Shown: positions 34,201 through 42,485 of the stretch, piece after piece | Numbering within the stretch: position 1 is the first letter of the stretch | Layout: every line of letters begins with the position of its first letter | DNA from: Selenomonadaceae bacterium | Lineage (GTDB): Bacteria > Bacillota > Negativicutes > Selenomonadales > Selenomonadaceae | Reading direction: 5' to 3' | Length of the DNA: 64,000 bases | NCBI GenBank assembly: GCA_017476005.1 | Contig: JAFVEM010000027.1 | Span: forward strand, 16,391 to 80,390 | Notes under the pieces: generated by a model | Told to the model about the DNA's origin: nothing | Databases searched by the model: none | The model's input: only the letters and a program-made list of their open reading frames with translations | Position numbers and translations under genes: made by a program

Positions 34201-34818
34201 ATGGAAAATAAAGCTATGTTTCGCATTTCTTACGGACTGTATGTGCTGACGGCCAACGCCGACGGCAAGGACAACGGGTGCATTATCAACACCGTCACCC
34301 AAGTGACCTCGGAGCCGAATCAAATTACCATCGCCGTCAACAAGAATAATTTTACCCAAGACATGATCGCCGCCAGCGATCGCTTCACCGTGTCCATCAT
34401 TAGCGAAGCGGCCTCCTTTAACCTCTTTAAACGCTTCGGCTTTCAATCCGGTCGCACGGTGGATAAGTTCAGCGGCTTCGGCGCGGCCAAGCGTCTCGCC
34501 AACGGCACCTTGGCCATTACGGAAGGCACCAACGCCTACATTTCGGCGGAGGTTTTCCGTATCGTCGATGTGGGAACCCACACCGTCTTTTTTGCCAAGG
34601 TTTCCGACGCGGTCATTTTGAACGACACCCCCTCGGCCACCTACAACTACTATCAGGCCCACATTAAGCCGAAACCGGAAAACACCGTGGCCAAAGGGAA
34701 AACCATCTGGCGTTGCTCCATTTGCAACTACGAATACGAAGGAGAAGAACTGCCCCCGGGCTACATTTGCCCCATTTGCAAGCATCCGGCCTCGGATTTT
34801 GTGAAGGTCACGGGCTAA
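34201..34818 (+). CDS. Flavin reductase-like protein fused to rubredoxin
   Basis: 205 residues from ATG 34201 (GGAGGGGAAG upstream). Residues 1-150 are a flavin-reductase/flavoredoxin domain (ISYGLYVLTANADGKDNGCI, then NTVTQVTSEP and the ISEAASFNLFKRFGF segment). Residues 165-205 are a rubredoxin with two CxxC pairs (RCSICNYEYEGEELPPGY and CPICKHPASDF). The fusion matches high-molecular-weight rubredoxin (Hrb/NROR partners) of anaerobes, which passes electrons from NAD(P)H to oxygen or NO reductases. It fits an anaerobic, oxygen-defended lifestyle. Confidence 0.92.
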   Translation: MENKAMFRISYGLYVLTANADGKDNGCIINTVTQVTSEPNQITIAVNKNNFTQDMIAASDRFTVSIISEAASFNLFKRFGFQSGRTVDKFSGFGAAKRLANGTLAITEGTNAYISAEVFRIVDVGTHTVFFAKVSDAVILNDTPSATYNYYQAHIKPKPENTVAKGKTIWRCSICNYEYEGEELPPGYICPICKHPASDFVKVTG

Positions 34819-34822
34819 AACC

Positions 34823-35524
34823 ATGGGCAAAGTAAAATACATATTGTTGGCGCTGTTGGTAATATTGGTGGCCGGCGCCTTGGGAGCCGGTATGGCGGTG
34901 ATGTACCAAGATTTGCAGGCCACCCTCCAGGAACGCCAAGACAAAAGAGATGCCGTCATCAAGGAAAAACTCGCCCAAGAAGAAGCGAAGGAAGAAGCCG
35001 CCAAGAAAAAGAAGGTTGCTCGCGAACAGCGCCTTTCTGATAAAAAATACGGCAAGGAACACCCCGACGAAGTGATTCGCGGCCTGACCGCCGACATGGA
35101 CACCGTGCTGGAAGATAACGGCAGCACCGTTTATCGCTACAACATGGACGGCGGCGAAGGAGTTTTCCTCAGCGCCCAAATAGTCAGCGCCGCATCCCCT
35201 ACCCTTTACGCTGTCCTTCACTACGAAGGAGAGAACGGCACTCCCTCCAACAGCGTCCACATTCTGTGCGATATAGGAGAGTACGATGTGGAGTTCCCCT
35301 TAGGTTCCATGCAAAACGGCGAGGGGGGCGACGTTACCTTTTTGCAACCCGTGGACAAAAGCATGGAGGACGTTTTGCGCGCTCTCGCTGTTTCCGTGAA
35401 CGCCAAAATCAGCTTGCCGGAAGGGTCGGAACTTGACCGCAATCTCACCGCCACCGAAGTCATGAGAATAAAAAACATGGTAGAGTTGTACGATATTTTG
35501 CGAGGTGCCAAGACCACCGATTAA
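34823..35524 (+). CDS. Membrane-anchored hypothetical protein before smc
   Basis: 233 residues. One N-terminal membrane helix (YILLALLVILVAGALGAGMA) is followed by a charged coiled coil (residues 33-70, rich in Lys/Glu/Ala) and a C-terminal soluble domain with no recognised motif. It begins 4 nt after the rubredoxin gene and ends 17 nt before smc, so it is probably in their operon. It may be cytoplasmic or extracytoplasmic; the basic residues before the helix suggest the N-terminus stays inside. Confidence 0.75.
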   Translation: MGKVKYILLALLVILVAGALGAGMAVMYQDLQATLQERQDKRDAVIKEKLAQEEAKEEAAKKKKVAREQRLSDKKYGKEHPDEVIRGLTADMDTVLEDNGSTVYRYNMDGGEGVFLSAQIVSAASPTLYAVLHYEGENGTPSNSVHILCDIGEYDVEFPLGSMQNGEGGDVTFLQPVDKSMEDVLRALAVSVNAKISLPEGSELDRNLTATEVMRIKNMVELYDILRGAKTTD

Positions 35525-35541
35525 AATGCGAGGTGAAATAA

Positions 35542-38500
35542 TTGCAATTAAAGCGGCTGGAGGCCTACGGCTTTAAATCCTTTGCCGATAAGACCGAAAT
35601 AGAATTTGACAGCGGCATCACCGCCATCGTGGGGCCAAACGGCAGCGGCAAGAGCAATATCACCGACGCGGTACGTTGGGTACTGGGCGAGCAGAATATG
35701 CGCAAACTCCGGGGGGGCAAGGCCGAAGACATTATCTTTGCCGGCAGCGCCACCCGGAAGCCCTTAGGGGTAGCGGAGGTGTCTCTCCTTTTTGATAATA
35801 CCGGGGAACTGCCGGTGGATTTTAAAGAGGTACTGGTGACCCGGCGGCTTTATCGCTCGGGAGACAGCGAATATTACATCAATCGCTCGCGCTGTCGCCT
35901 GAAGGATATTTACAACCTTTTTGCCGACACCGGCATCGGCCACGACGGCATGAGTATCATCGGGCAGAACCGCATTGACGACATTTTAAACAGCAAGCCG
36001 GAAGACCGACGCGCTTTTTTTGAGGAAACCGCCGGCATTACCAAGTATCGGAACCGCAAGCAGGAAACCATGCGGAAGCTGGAGGACACGGAAAAGAACC
36101 TGCAACGGGTGGCGGACATTCTTCAGGTAATCGAAGAACAGCTTGAGCCTTTGGGGAAGAGCGCAGAGAAAACTCGCCGTTATAACGCGATACAGGGAGA
36201 ATACCAACAGGTAAAAGTAACCGACATCCACCAAAAGTTAATGAAATTTGCCGAGGAAACCGCCGCCAACCAACAGGCTTATCAAGAGGCGCAGGACGAA
36301 ACCGTGGCGCTGGAGGCAACCGTAGGGAATTTAGAAGCCGAGCAAGCCGGTATCAACAAAGAAATCATCGATCTGGAAAAAAAGATGCAGGCCGTGGCCG
36401 AGGAGAGCGAGGCGATTCGGAGCGAACTGGAGGCCTTGACCGGCGAGACGGCTACCCTCACGGAGCGGCAAAAGCAAGGCGAGGCCGCCAAAGAACGCTT
36501 GCTAAGGGAACGGGCGGAACTAACTGCGGCGCAAGCGGCGGCGGAGCAGGAAATAGCGGAGCTTACCGCCACCGAAGAGAGACAGAAGCAGGATTTGGCT
36601 TTGGCCGACGAACTGCTAAATGAGGAGCGGCAAAAGGCCAAGCAGGTGGAGGAAAACATTCGCCGCCAAAGGCAACTGAGTCGCGAAGCTGATAAACGCC
36701 GGGATACCTGTCAGGAAGCGCTCACGGCCAAGCAAAAGGAACTGGCGGTAACGGAGCGCGATCTGGAGGCCGGCAGCGGCGGCAACAGCGCTCGCGAAGC
36801 GGAGTTTTCCCGTCAACAAGCACAGCTGGCCGCGCTACTCGCCGAAAAAGAAAGGCTCGTGGCCGAGGAAGCAACCGAAAACGCCAAACGGCAAGAGTTG
36901 GAGACAGCCGCCCAAGAACTCCGGCAACGAGAAGCCGAGCTTACGGCCTATTGCCAAAAGCAACGGGAACGGCGAGACGAGTTACAACAGGTCATCCAAA
37001 AAAGCGAACATCAAATTCAATTCTTGACGAAGATGCAACAGTCCTACGAGGGTTTCGGTCGGGGCGTAAAGGCGGTGCTGACCGCGCAAAAACCATGGCG
37101 CGAGGGCGTGTGCGGCGCGGTGGCGGAACTTATCAAGGTGCCGCCGGAGTACGTCACCGCCATTGAAATTGCCTTGGGAGGGAATCTGCAAAACGTGGTG
37201 GTGGAGGAAACGGATACGGCCAAGGCCGCCATCGCCTTTTTGAAAAAAGAACGACTGGGCAGGGTAACTTTCTTGCCTCTATCCACTATTACGGTGCGCG
37301 AGGGCGGCCGGGATTTTTCTCACGAGACGGGTTTTATCGGCTACGCCAGCGAGCTTGTGAGTTGCGAGGCGAAATATCGCCCCATTGCCGATTTTCTGCT
37401 AAATCGCACCCTAGTGATGGATACTCTTGATAACGCCTTGGCTCTAGCCAAAAAGCAGGGACAGAAACTGCGCTTGGTCACGCTGGAAGGCGAGCTGATA
37501 AATCCGGGCGGCTCTCTGTCCGGCGGCAGTCGCGGCCAAAGGGAGGCCAGCTTTCTTAACCGTCAGGGAGAAATCGACGCTTTGACGCAGGAAAAACAAA
37601 TGGCGACGGCGGAGCTGAGCGACACCGCCGCTAGGTATCGGGAAAACCAAGGGAAACTGGACGAGACCAGCGACCAACTAAAAGGCAACGCCGCTCGGTT
37701 GCAGACCCTGACCGTAAAACAAGCCGAGCTAAAAGTGGCGCTACAAAGAACAACCGCCGCCGCCGAAAACGAAAAGGCGGCGGTGAAGCGTCTGGAAGCG
37801 GAACTAACGGCCTTAAAGGAAGCCTTCGCCGAGATTCAGGCCAAACACGAGGCACTCAAAAGGGACGTAACCGCCGCCGAAGAGGCTTTAAGTACGGCCA
37901 AAAGGGAATCCGACGAAGCCTACAACGCTTTGGAGGATTTGGAACAGGACGCAGAGGATTTAGCCAAGCACATCAACGAACGGGAAGTCAATCGCGCTGT
38001 ATTGGAGCAGGAAATTTTGCGTAGCCGGGAACACATCCTCCTCCGCACGAAGGAAGCCCAAAGACAAGCGGCGGGGCTAGAACGCAGTCACGAGGAGGAA
38101 GCGCGGCTAACCCAAGGGGCGGCGGCAGACAAAGAAAGGCTAAAAGAGCTGGCAGAAAAGAGCGCTCTTTGGCAGGAAAAATACGATGCCGATAGCGAAA
38201 CCCGTCGAAAACTTTACGCGGAAAAAATGGAGAAAATGGCCGCCGGACAGGAACTGGAAAAAAAGGGCAAGGAGACGAATCGCAAATTAAACGCGGCGCA
38301 AAACAAACTCCATCAGCTGGAGCTGGCCGCCTCTAAAATCCAGTTCAACCGAGACGAATGTACCGACGATTTAATGAAAGAATTTGGTCTTACGCCGGAA
38401 AAAGCCGCCGCCGAGGCGCTGGATTTACCGGCGGAACAAATCGGCGGACGGCTCCGGGAACTGAAAAAACAAATGGAGGACATTGGGCCGGTGAATCCCA

Positions 38501-39099
38501 CCGCCGTGGAGGAATACGAGGAGCAGAACCAAAGGCGCAAGTTCATGCAAAGCCAAGCCGATGACTTAGTGGGCGCCAAAGAAAACCTCATGGTAATAAT
38601 CGCCGAAATGGACGAGGCCATGACCAAGCAATTCAAAGCGGCCTTTGCCGAGATTCAAATTTACTTTGGGGAGATTTTCGTGCGACTTTTCGGCGGCGGT
38701 CAGGCGGAACTCAGACTCCTTGACGAAAACGACGTACTCAACACCGGCGTAGAAATTTTGGTACAGCTTCCTCAAAAGAAGCGGCAAAATCTCTCCGCCC
38801 TATCCGGCGGCGAACGCGCCTTAACGGTTATTGCTCTGCTTTTCTCTTTCCTGCGCTACCGACCTTCACCCTTTTCAGTGTTGGATGAAATCGACGCGCC
38901 CCTAGACGAGGCCAACGTGGTGCGTTTCGGCGCTTTCCTCCGGGAATTTGCCGAAAACACCCAGTTTATCGTAGTCACCCACCGCAAAGGCACCATGGAA
39001 TCCGTGGACAGTATGTACGGGGTAACGATAGAAGATGCCGGGGTATCCAAAGTCCTGTCCGTGAAGATTGACGATATGCGTCAAAGCGAGGTGGGGTGA
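35542..39099 (+). CDS. smc: Chromosome segregation protein SMC
   Basis: 1,185 residues from TTG 35542 (GCGAGGTGAAA upstream). N-terminal ATPase half: YGFKSFADKTEIEF and Walker A VGPNGSGKSNITDAV. Then a long coiled coil (about 165-495), the hinge (about 500-660, GAVAELIKVPPEYVTAIEIA), a second coiled coil, and the C-terminal half with the ABC signature LSGGERALTVIALLFSF and Walker B SVLDEIDAPLDEAN. SMC dimers with ScpAB compact and segregate the chromosome. Length is typical. The smc-ftsY order is a common Firmicute block, here interrupted by a nucleotidyltransferase gene. Confidence 0.98.
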   Translation: MQLKRLEAYGFKSFADKTEIEFDSGITAIVGPNGSGKSNITDAVRWVLGEQNMRKLRGGKAEDIIFAGSATRKPLGVAEVSLLFDNTGELPVDFKEVLVTRRLYRSGDSEYYINRSRCRLKDIYNLFADTGIGHDGMSIIGQNRIDDILNSKPEDRRAFFEETAGITKYRNRKQETMRKLEDTEKNLQRVADILQVIEEQLEPLGKSAEKTRRYNAIQGEYQQVKVTDIHQKLMKFAEETAANQQAYQEAQDETVALEATVGNLEAEQAGINKEIIDLEKKMQAVAEESEAIRSELEALTGETATLTERQKQGEAAKERLLRERAELTAAQAAAEQEIAELTATEERQKQDLALADELLNEERQKAKQVEENIRRQRQLSREADKRRDTCQEALTAKQKELAVTERDLEAGSGGNSAREAEFSRQQAQLAALLAEKERLVAEEATENAKRQELETAAQELRQREAELTAYCQKQRERRDELQQVIQKSEHQIQFLTKMQQSYEGFGRGVKAVLTAQKPWREGVCGAVAELIKVPPEYVTAIEIALGGNLQNVVVEETDTAKAAIAFLKKERLGRVTFLPLSTITVREGGRDFSHETGFIGYASELVSCEAKYRPIADFLLNRTLVMDTLDNALALAKKQGQKLRLVTLEGELINPGGSLSGGSRGQREASFLNRQGEIDALTQEKQMATAELSDTAARYRENQGKLDETSDQLKGNAARLQTLTVKQAELKVALQRTTAAAENEKAAVKRLEAELTALKEAFAEIQAKHEALKRDVTAAEEALSTAKRESDEAYNALEDLEQDAEDLAKHINEREVNRAVLEQEILRSREHILLRTKEAQRQAAGLERSHEEEARLTQGAAADKERLKELAEKSALWQEKYDADSETRRKLYAEKMEKMAAGQELEKKGKETNRKLNAAQNKLHQLELAASKIQFNRDECTDDLMKEFGLTPEKAAAEALDLPAEQIGGRLRELKKQMEDIGPVNPTAVEEYEEQNQRRKFMQSQADDLVGAKENLMVIIAEMDEAMTKQFKAAFAEIQIYFGEIFVRLFGGGQAELRLLDENDVLNTGVEILVQLPQKKRQNLSALSGGERALTVIALLFSFLRYRPSPFSVLDEIDAPLDEANVVRFGAFLREFAENTQFIVVTHRKGTMESVDSMYGVTIEDAGVSKVLSVKIDDMRQSEVG

Positions 39100-39136
39100 G
39101 GTCGGCACACTGGTGTTCGATGGAGGTGATGGTCGT

Positions 39137-39460
39137 ATGTCACAGAATGAATCGACGCAGGAGATTGAACAAATAAAAAACCAATTCGTTACGGCCTTGT
39201 CGCCGCTCAAAATCTATTTATTCGGTTCCTTTGCCAACGGTACCGCCAGAGCTGACAGTGACTTTGATTTTTACATAGTGGTAAAAGACGGCGTGAAAAA
39301 TTTGGTGGATTTAACGGCTGAAGCCTATAGATCTATTCGCCATGTGCGCAGCCGCGCCGTGGACATTATCGTAGGCACGGAAAGCAAGTTTGAAAGCAGA
39401 AAACACAGGTTTGGTGTAGAAAACGAAGTCTTGCAAAAGGGTGTACTGCTGTATGGATGA
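39137..39460 (+). CDS. MNT-type minimal nucleotidyltransferase (orphan TA component)
   Basis: 107 residues from ATG 39137 (TGGAGGTGAT upstream). Residues about 20-55 are the Pol-beta-like core: IYLFGSFANGTARADSDFDF with the GSF and DSDxD catalytic motifs, then AVDIIVGTESKFESR. MNT proteins usually neutralise HEPN toxins by AMPylation. The expected HEPN gene would start by overlap; instead an ATG at 39453 gives only six codons (MDECRD) before TAG. The gene looks like an orphan left in the smc-ftsY block, or its partner is elsewhere. Confidence 0.8.
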   Translation: MSQNESTQEIEQIKNQFVTALSPLKIYLFGSFANGTARADSDFDFYIVVKDGVKNLVDLTAEAYRSIRHVRSRAVDIIVGTESKFESRKHRFGVENEVLQKGVLLYG

Positions 39461-39486
39461 GTGTAGAGACTAGGAGGTTAAACCTA

Positions 39487-40398
39487 TTGGGATTTTTTGA
39501 ACGACTTAAACAGGGGTTAAGCAAAACCAAGGAAAACTTGACCCAGAAGATAGAAAAACTGATTATCGGCTACGCAGATATTGACGAGGGATTACTGGAG
39601 GAACTGGAAGAAACTCTCATTATGGCCGACGTGGGGGTAAAGACCACCGATACACTGATGAAGGCGGTGCGTCGCGGCATCAAAAAGAAGGAAATAAACG
39701 AACCGGCCGACTTAAAACCCTTCCTAGCGAAAGAAATAGCCGCTATTTTGGAGCAGGACGCCAAACCGCCGCAGGAAGCGGCTTCGCCTCCCACGGTTAT
39801 TTTGGTCATTGGGGTGAACGGCGCCGGTAAGACCACCACCATCGGCAAGCTCTGCGCCTACTATAAAAATCAGGGAAAAAGCGTGATACTGGCGGCCGCC
39901 GACACATTCCGCGCCGCCGCCATTGAACAATTGGAGGCTTGGGGGGAAAAAAGCCGCGCCACCGTTATAAAACACGAAGCCGGTTCCGACCCGGCGGCGG
40001 TAGCCTTTGATGCCGTCAAGGCGGCGCAGGCTCGCAAAGCCGATATTCTCATCGTCGATACCGCCGGCAGATTGCAGACCAAATCCAATCTCATGGAAGA
40101 ATTGAAAAAAATAAACCGGGTAATCGGCCGCGAGATACCGGGAGCGCCCCATGAAACCTTGCTGGTGCTTGACGCTACCACGGGGCAAAACGCCGTCAGC
40201 CAAGCGAAACTTTTCACCCAAGCCGCCCCCATATCGGGAGTGGTCCTCACAAAGCTGGATGGCACCGCCAAAGGCGGCGTGGTTATCGGCATCAAGGCCG
40301 AGCTTTCCCTGCCGGTAAAATGGATTGGGGTGGGAGAAAGAATTGACGATTTGCGACCTTTTGAGGCGGCGGCTTTTGCCAAAGCGTTGTTTGAGTAG
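39487..40398 (+). CDS. ftsY: Signal recognition particle receptor FtsY
   Basis: 303 residues from TTG 39487 (AGGAGG nine bases upstream; a longer frame from 39457 has no site). The helical N domain is followed by the G domain: GVNGAGKTTTIGKLCAYY (G1), AADTFRAAAIEQLEAW (insertion box), DTAGRLQTKSNLMEEL (G3), TKLDGTAKGG (G4) and GVGERIDDLRPFE (G5 end). It docks SRP-ribosome complexes at the membrane. It has the short N-terminal region typical of Gram-positive FtsY. Confidence 0.97.
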   Translation: MGFFERLKQGLSKTKENLTQKIEKLIIGYADIDEGLLEELEETLIMADVGVKTTDTLMKAVRRGIKKKEINEPADLKPFLAKEIAAILEQDAKPPQEAASPPTVILVIGVNGAGKTTTIGKLCAYYKNQGKSVILAAADTFRAAAIEQLEAWGEKSRATVIKHEAGSDPAAVAFDAVKAAQARKADILIVDTAGRLQTKSNLMEELKKINRVIGREIPGAPHETLLVLDATTGQNAVSQAKLFTQAAPISGVVLTKLDGTAKGGVVIGIKAELSLPVKWIGVGERIDDLRPFEAAAFAKALFE

Positions 40399-40425
40399 AA
40401 AATATGTTTCTTAGCGGAGGGAGGC

Positions 40426-40734
40426 ATGGTTCCGATGGCAACTACCAACTAAAAAAAGGAAATTTTGCGCTCCTGTCCCGGCATCGGCGAACATACACGA
40501 GCTAACTTTTTACTGCGAGGCGCCAAGGAATGCCGCTACAATGCAAGGCACTGGTTACGCTACCTCCGTAAGGCCTTCCAAAACGGCAGACCGCTCCTCT
40601 CAAAGGGGGAAATCGATGTTCTGGCCGGTAGCGAGGAATTGTCAATGTTCCAGCGTATTAGTCTAAGGCAAGCCATGACCGTCGGGACACCTACCCATGA
40701 GTTTGTAGTAGCCTTAGATCGTCCGGCGACATGA
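40426..40734 (+). pseudogene. Possible remnant of a small gene with an in-frame stop
   Basis: ATG 40426 has an excellent site (GGAGGGAGGC) and opens a frame that meets TAA after 8 codons (40450-40452), then continues in the same frame for 94 codons to 40734 (ISLRQAMTVGTPTHEFVVAL near the end). A restart at TTG 40465 with AAAGGAAA upstream is possible. The product is not recognised. It may be a broken gene or chance; confidence is low. Confidence 0.3.
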
Positions 40735-40870
40735 GTCGGCGATAATTTCTTCTGCGGTAGAAAATTCTTCGTTGCTATCGGGGGATGATGGTCAACAAAC
40801 TGCATGGGCAAGCCAGCCCTCAAGGTAGCCGCGTCCCCCCCAAGCGGTACCTCAAAGAAAGCCCAAAAAA

Positions 40871-40898
40871 AACGCAGCCTTCCCCGGTTGCGTTTTTT
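40871..40898 (+). terminator. Intrinsic terminator
   Basis: AACGCAGCC / GGTTGCGTT stem (one mismatch) followed by TTTT. Placed 470 nt after ftsY, it implies that a transcript, perhaps of the unexplained region, ends here. Confidence 0.7.
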
Positions 40899-40975
40899 GG
40901 TACGGAAAAATTTGCTGGCCACCGTGTTGTTCCTATGCTACAATAGGCAAAAGAGAAGGCCGAAATTTTTCTTGC

Positions 40976-41078
40976 TATACTGGAGAGCATTGGACATTCC
41001 GAAGGAAGGTCTTAGGCTCTCCGTATATACCGCGGACGAGCAGATACATTTTGGTAAATTTCTCTGCTCGCGAGTATA
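40976..41078 (+). repeat. Three-way-junction element, copy 1 (103 nt)
   Basis: Closing pair TATACT (40976-40981) / AGTATA (41073-41078). Stem 2 GGAGAGC (40982-40988) / GCTCTCC (41016-41022) carries an inner TTCC-GAA-GGAA hairpin. The conserved linker GTATATACCGCGGA spans 41023-41036. Stem 3 CGAGCAGA (41037-41044) / TCTGCTCG (41063-41070). It ends 18 nt before the transpeptidase ATG. A similar copy with different stem sequences lies at 58492-58595. Confidence 0.7.
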
Positions 41079-41096
41079 AAAAGAGGCGATTATAGA

Positions 41097-42485
41097 ATGT
41101 GGAAAAAATTACTCGCGACGGCGGTGGGCGTTGCGTTGTGGGGAGGAGCGCTGCCCGGGGAGGCTTTGGCCGACGGCGAGCGAGTGCTGATTAACGTGGC
41201 CAGCCATTCGCTGGCGCTTTACCGTGGCGATGATAAAATTCGCCTTTACCCGATCGCCACGGGCAAAATCAGTACACCTACCCCCACCGGCTATTATAAA
41301 ATTCTCTCCAAAGACGTGAATCCCACTTGGACTGACCCCACGGATCACGAAAATGTTATCCCCTCCGGCCCCTATAATCCTTTGGGCTACCGTTGGATGC
41401 AGATTAAAGGCAATTACGGCATCCACGGCACCAACAACCCATCCAGCATCGGTAAGCATGTTTCCAACGGCTGTATTCGCATGAACGAGAGCGACGTGGA
41501 GGCCCTCTTTGATTTGGTGAGTGTCGGTACGCCGGTGGAAATAACTTATAACCGTATCGTGGTGGAAAAAACTGCCGACGGCAATATCGCTTATTACATT
41601 TACCCCGATGCCTACAGACGGCAACCATTGGACGCGGCCGGAGTGCGGAAATGGCTGGACGGCTTCGGCGTGGGGAATTTTGCCAGCAATGAGGACATCG
41701 AGGCAAAAATCGCCGCCTCCGACGGCGAGCCTACCTACCTTGGCAAACCTTACAAGGCAAAGGTGAACAGCGCGACGCTGAAAAATAAGGCGGTGCAGGT
41801 TAATGGCATAACTTACCTACCGGCGCAGGAAGTGGCCTTGGCCTTAAAACTTGATTTGAAGTGGTCGGAGGAGGCCGCCACCCTTACCAGCCCTTACGGG
41901 AAAGCCAAGGGTTACGACAAAAACGACATTCTCTATTTTGCGTCGGAGGATGCCCCAACCCTCTTTCACTTGAAGGCTACTCTTAATCGGGATAACGAAT
42001 ACGATTTAACAACCCTCAAGAGCATACCGACTACACCGACTACCAATCAGCCGAGTACCGTAAAACCGCCGGTGGAACCCGGGATACCCAAGGAACCCCA
42101 AGGAGCCGATACCTTGAATCCGACGGTGGATACCACTAAACCTACGCCGCCCAATTTTGACGTTACCGCTCCTCCCCAAGAAACGGTAACGCCGCAAGAC
42201 AGGGGCGAAGGAGCGCCGGAGACTACGATTGCTCGTGACGAAAGCATGGGCGGCGCTGAAGCCGCTTCGGCTCAAAGAAAACCTACTTCCACCGAGCCGG
42301 ATAAAGACTTAACGACAAACAAAGAAAAAACGGCGGCCACCGACCCGGAGCTTACGCCAAAGCCCCCTACGGTAAAGACCCCAAGCGTCACGGCGGTGAA
42401 CACCGACCCTACCCGTCGCCTGTCGCGTCCTCATGAAAGGGGCGCGGTCTTAGAGACTATCCCGGAGGCCAATCGTGAAGGCTAA
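41097..42485 (+). CDS. L,D-transpeptidase (YkuD) with Pro/Thr-rich tail
   Basis: 462 residues. The signal peptide ends near ALADG (residue 26). The YkuD domain covers about 30-150 with the catalytic block HGTNNPSSIGKHVSNGCIRM (His at about 109, Cys at about 125). Residues 215-290 hold a copper-amine-oxidase-N-like domain (VNGITYLPAQEVALALKLDLKW). The last 150 residues are Pro/Thr/Glu-rich and probably disordered, spanning the wall. It makes 3-3 cross-links in murein or attaches proteins to it. Its 3' end overlaps polA by 11 nt. The structured element lies directly upstream. Confidence 0.92.
   Translation: MWKKLLATAVGVALWGGALPGEALADGERVLINVASHSLALYRGDDKIRLYPIATGKISTPTPTGYYKILSKDVNPTWTDPTDHENVIPSGPYNPLGYRWMQIKGNYGIHGTNNPSSIGKHVSNGCIRMNESDVEALFDLVSVGTPVEITYNRIVVEKTADGNIAYYIYPDAYRRQPLDAAGVRKWLDGFGVGNFASNEDIEAKIAASDGEPTYLGKPYKAKVNSATLKNKAVQVNGITYLPAQEVALALKLDLKWSEEAATLTSPYGKAKGYDKNDILYFASEDAPTLFHLKATLNRDNEYDLTTLKSIPTTPTTNQPSTVKPPVEPGIPKEPQGADTLNPTVDTTKPTPPNFDVTAPPQETVTPQDRGEGAPETTIARDESMGGAEAASAQRKPTSTEPDKDLTTNKEKTAATDPELTPKPPTVKTPSVTAVNTDPTRRLSRPHERGAVLETIPEANREG

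Larger units (their letters stand above)
40399..41096. other. Large intergenic region with gene remnant, terminator and structured element
   Basis: About 700 bp. It holds a degraded frame (40426-40734), a further stretch with no gene I can support (40735-40870), an intrinsic terminator (40871-40898), and the structured element copy at 40976-41078 just before the transpeptidase gene. No RNA family (RNase P, tmRNA, SRP RNA) is recognisable here. Confidence 0.5.

Noticed and set aside
40430..40898. Region after ftsY as RNase P RNA, tmRNA or SRP RNA
   Set aside because: None of the conserved cores of these RNAs can be found on either strand.
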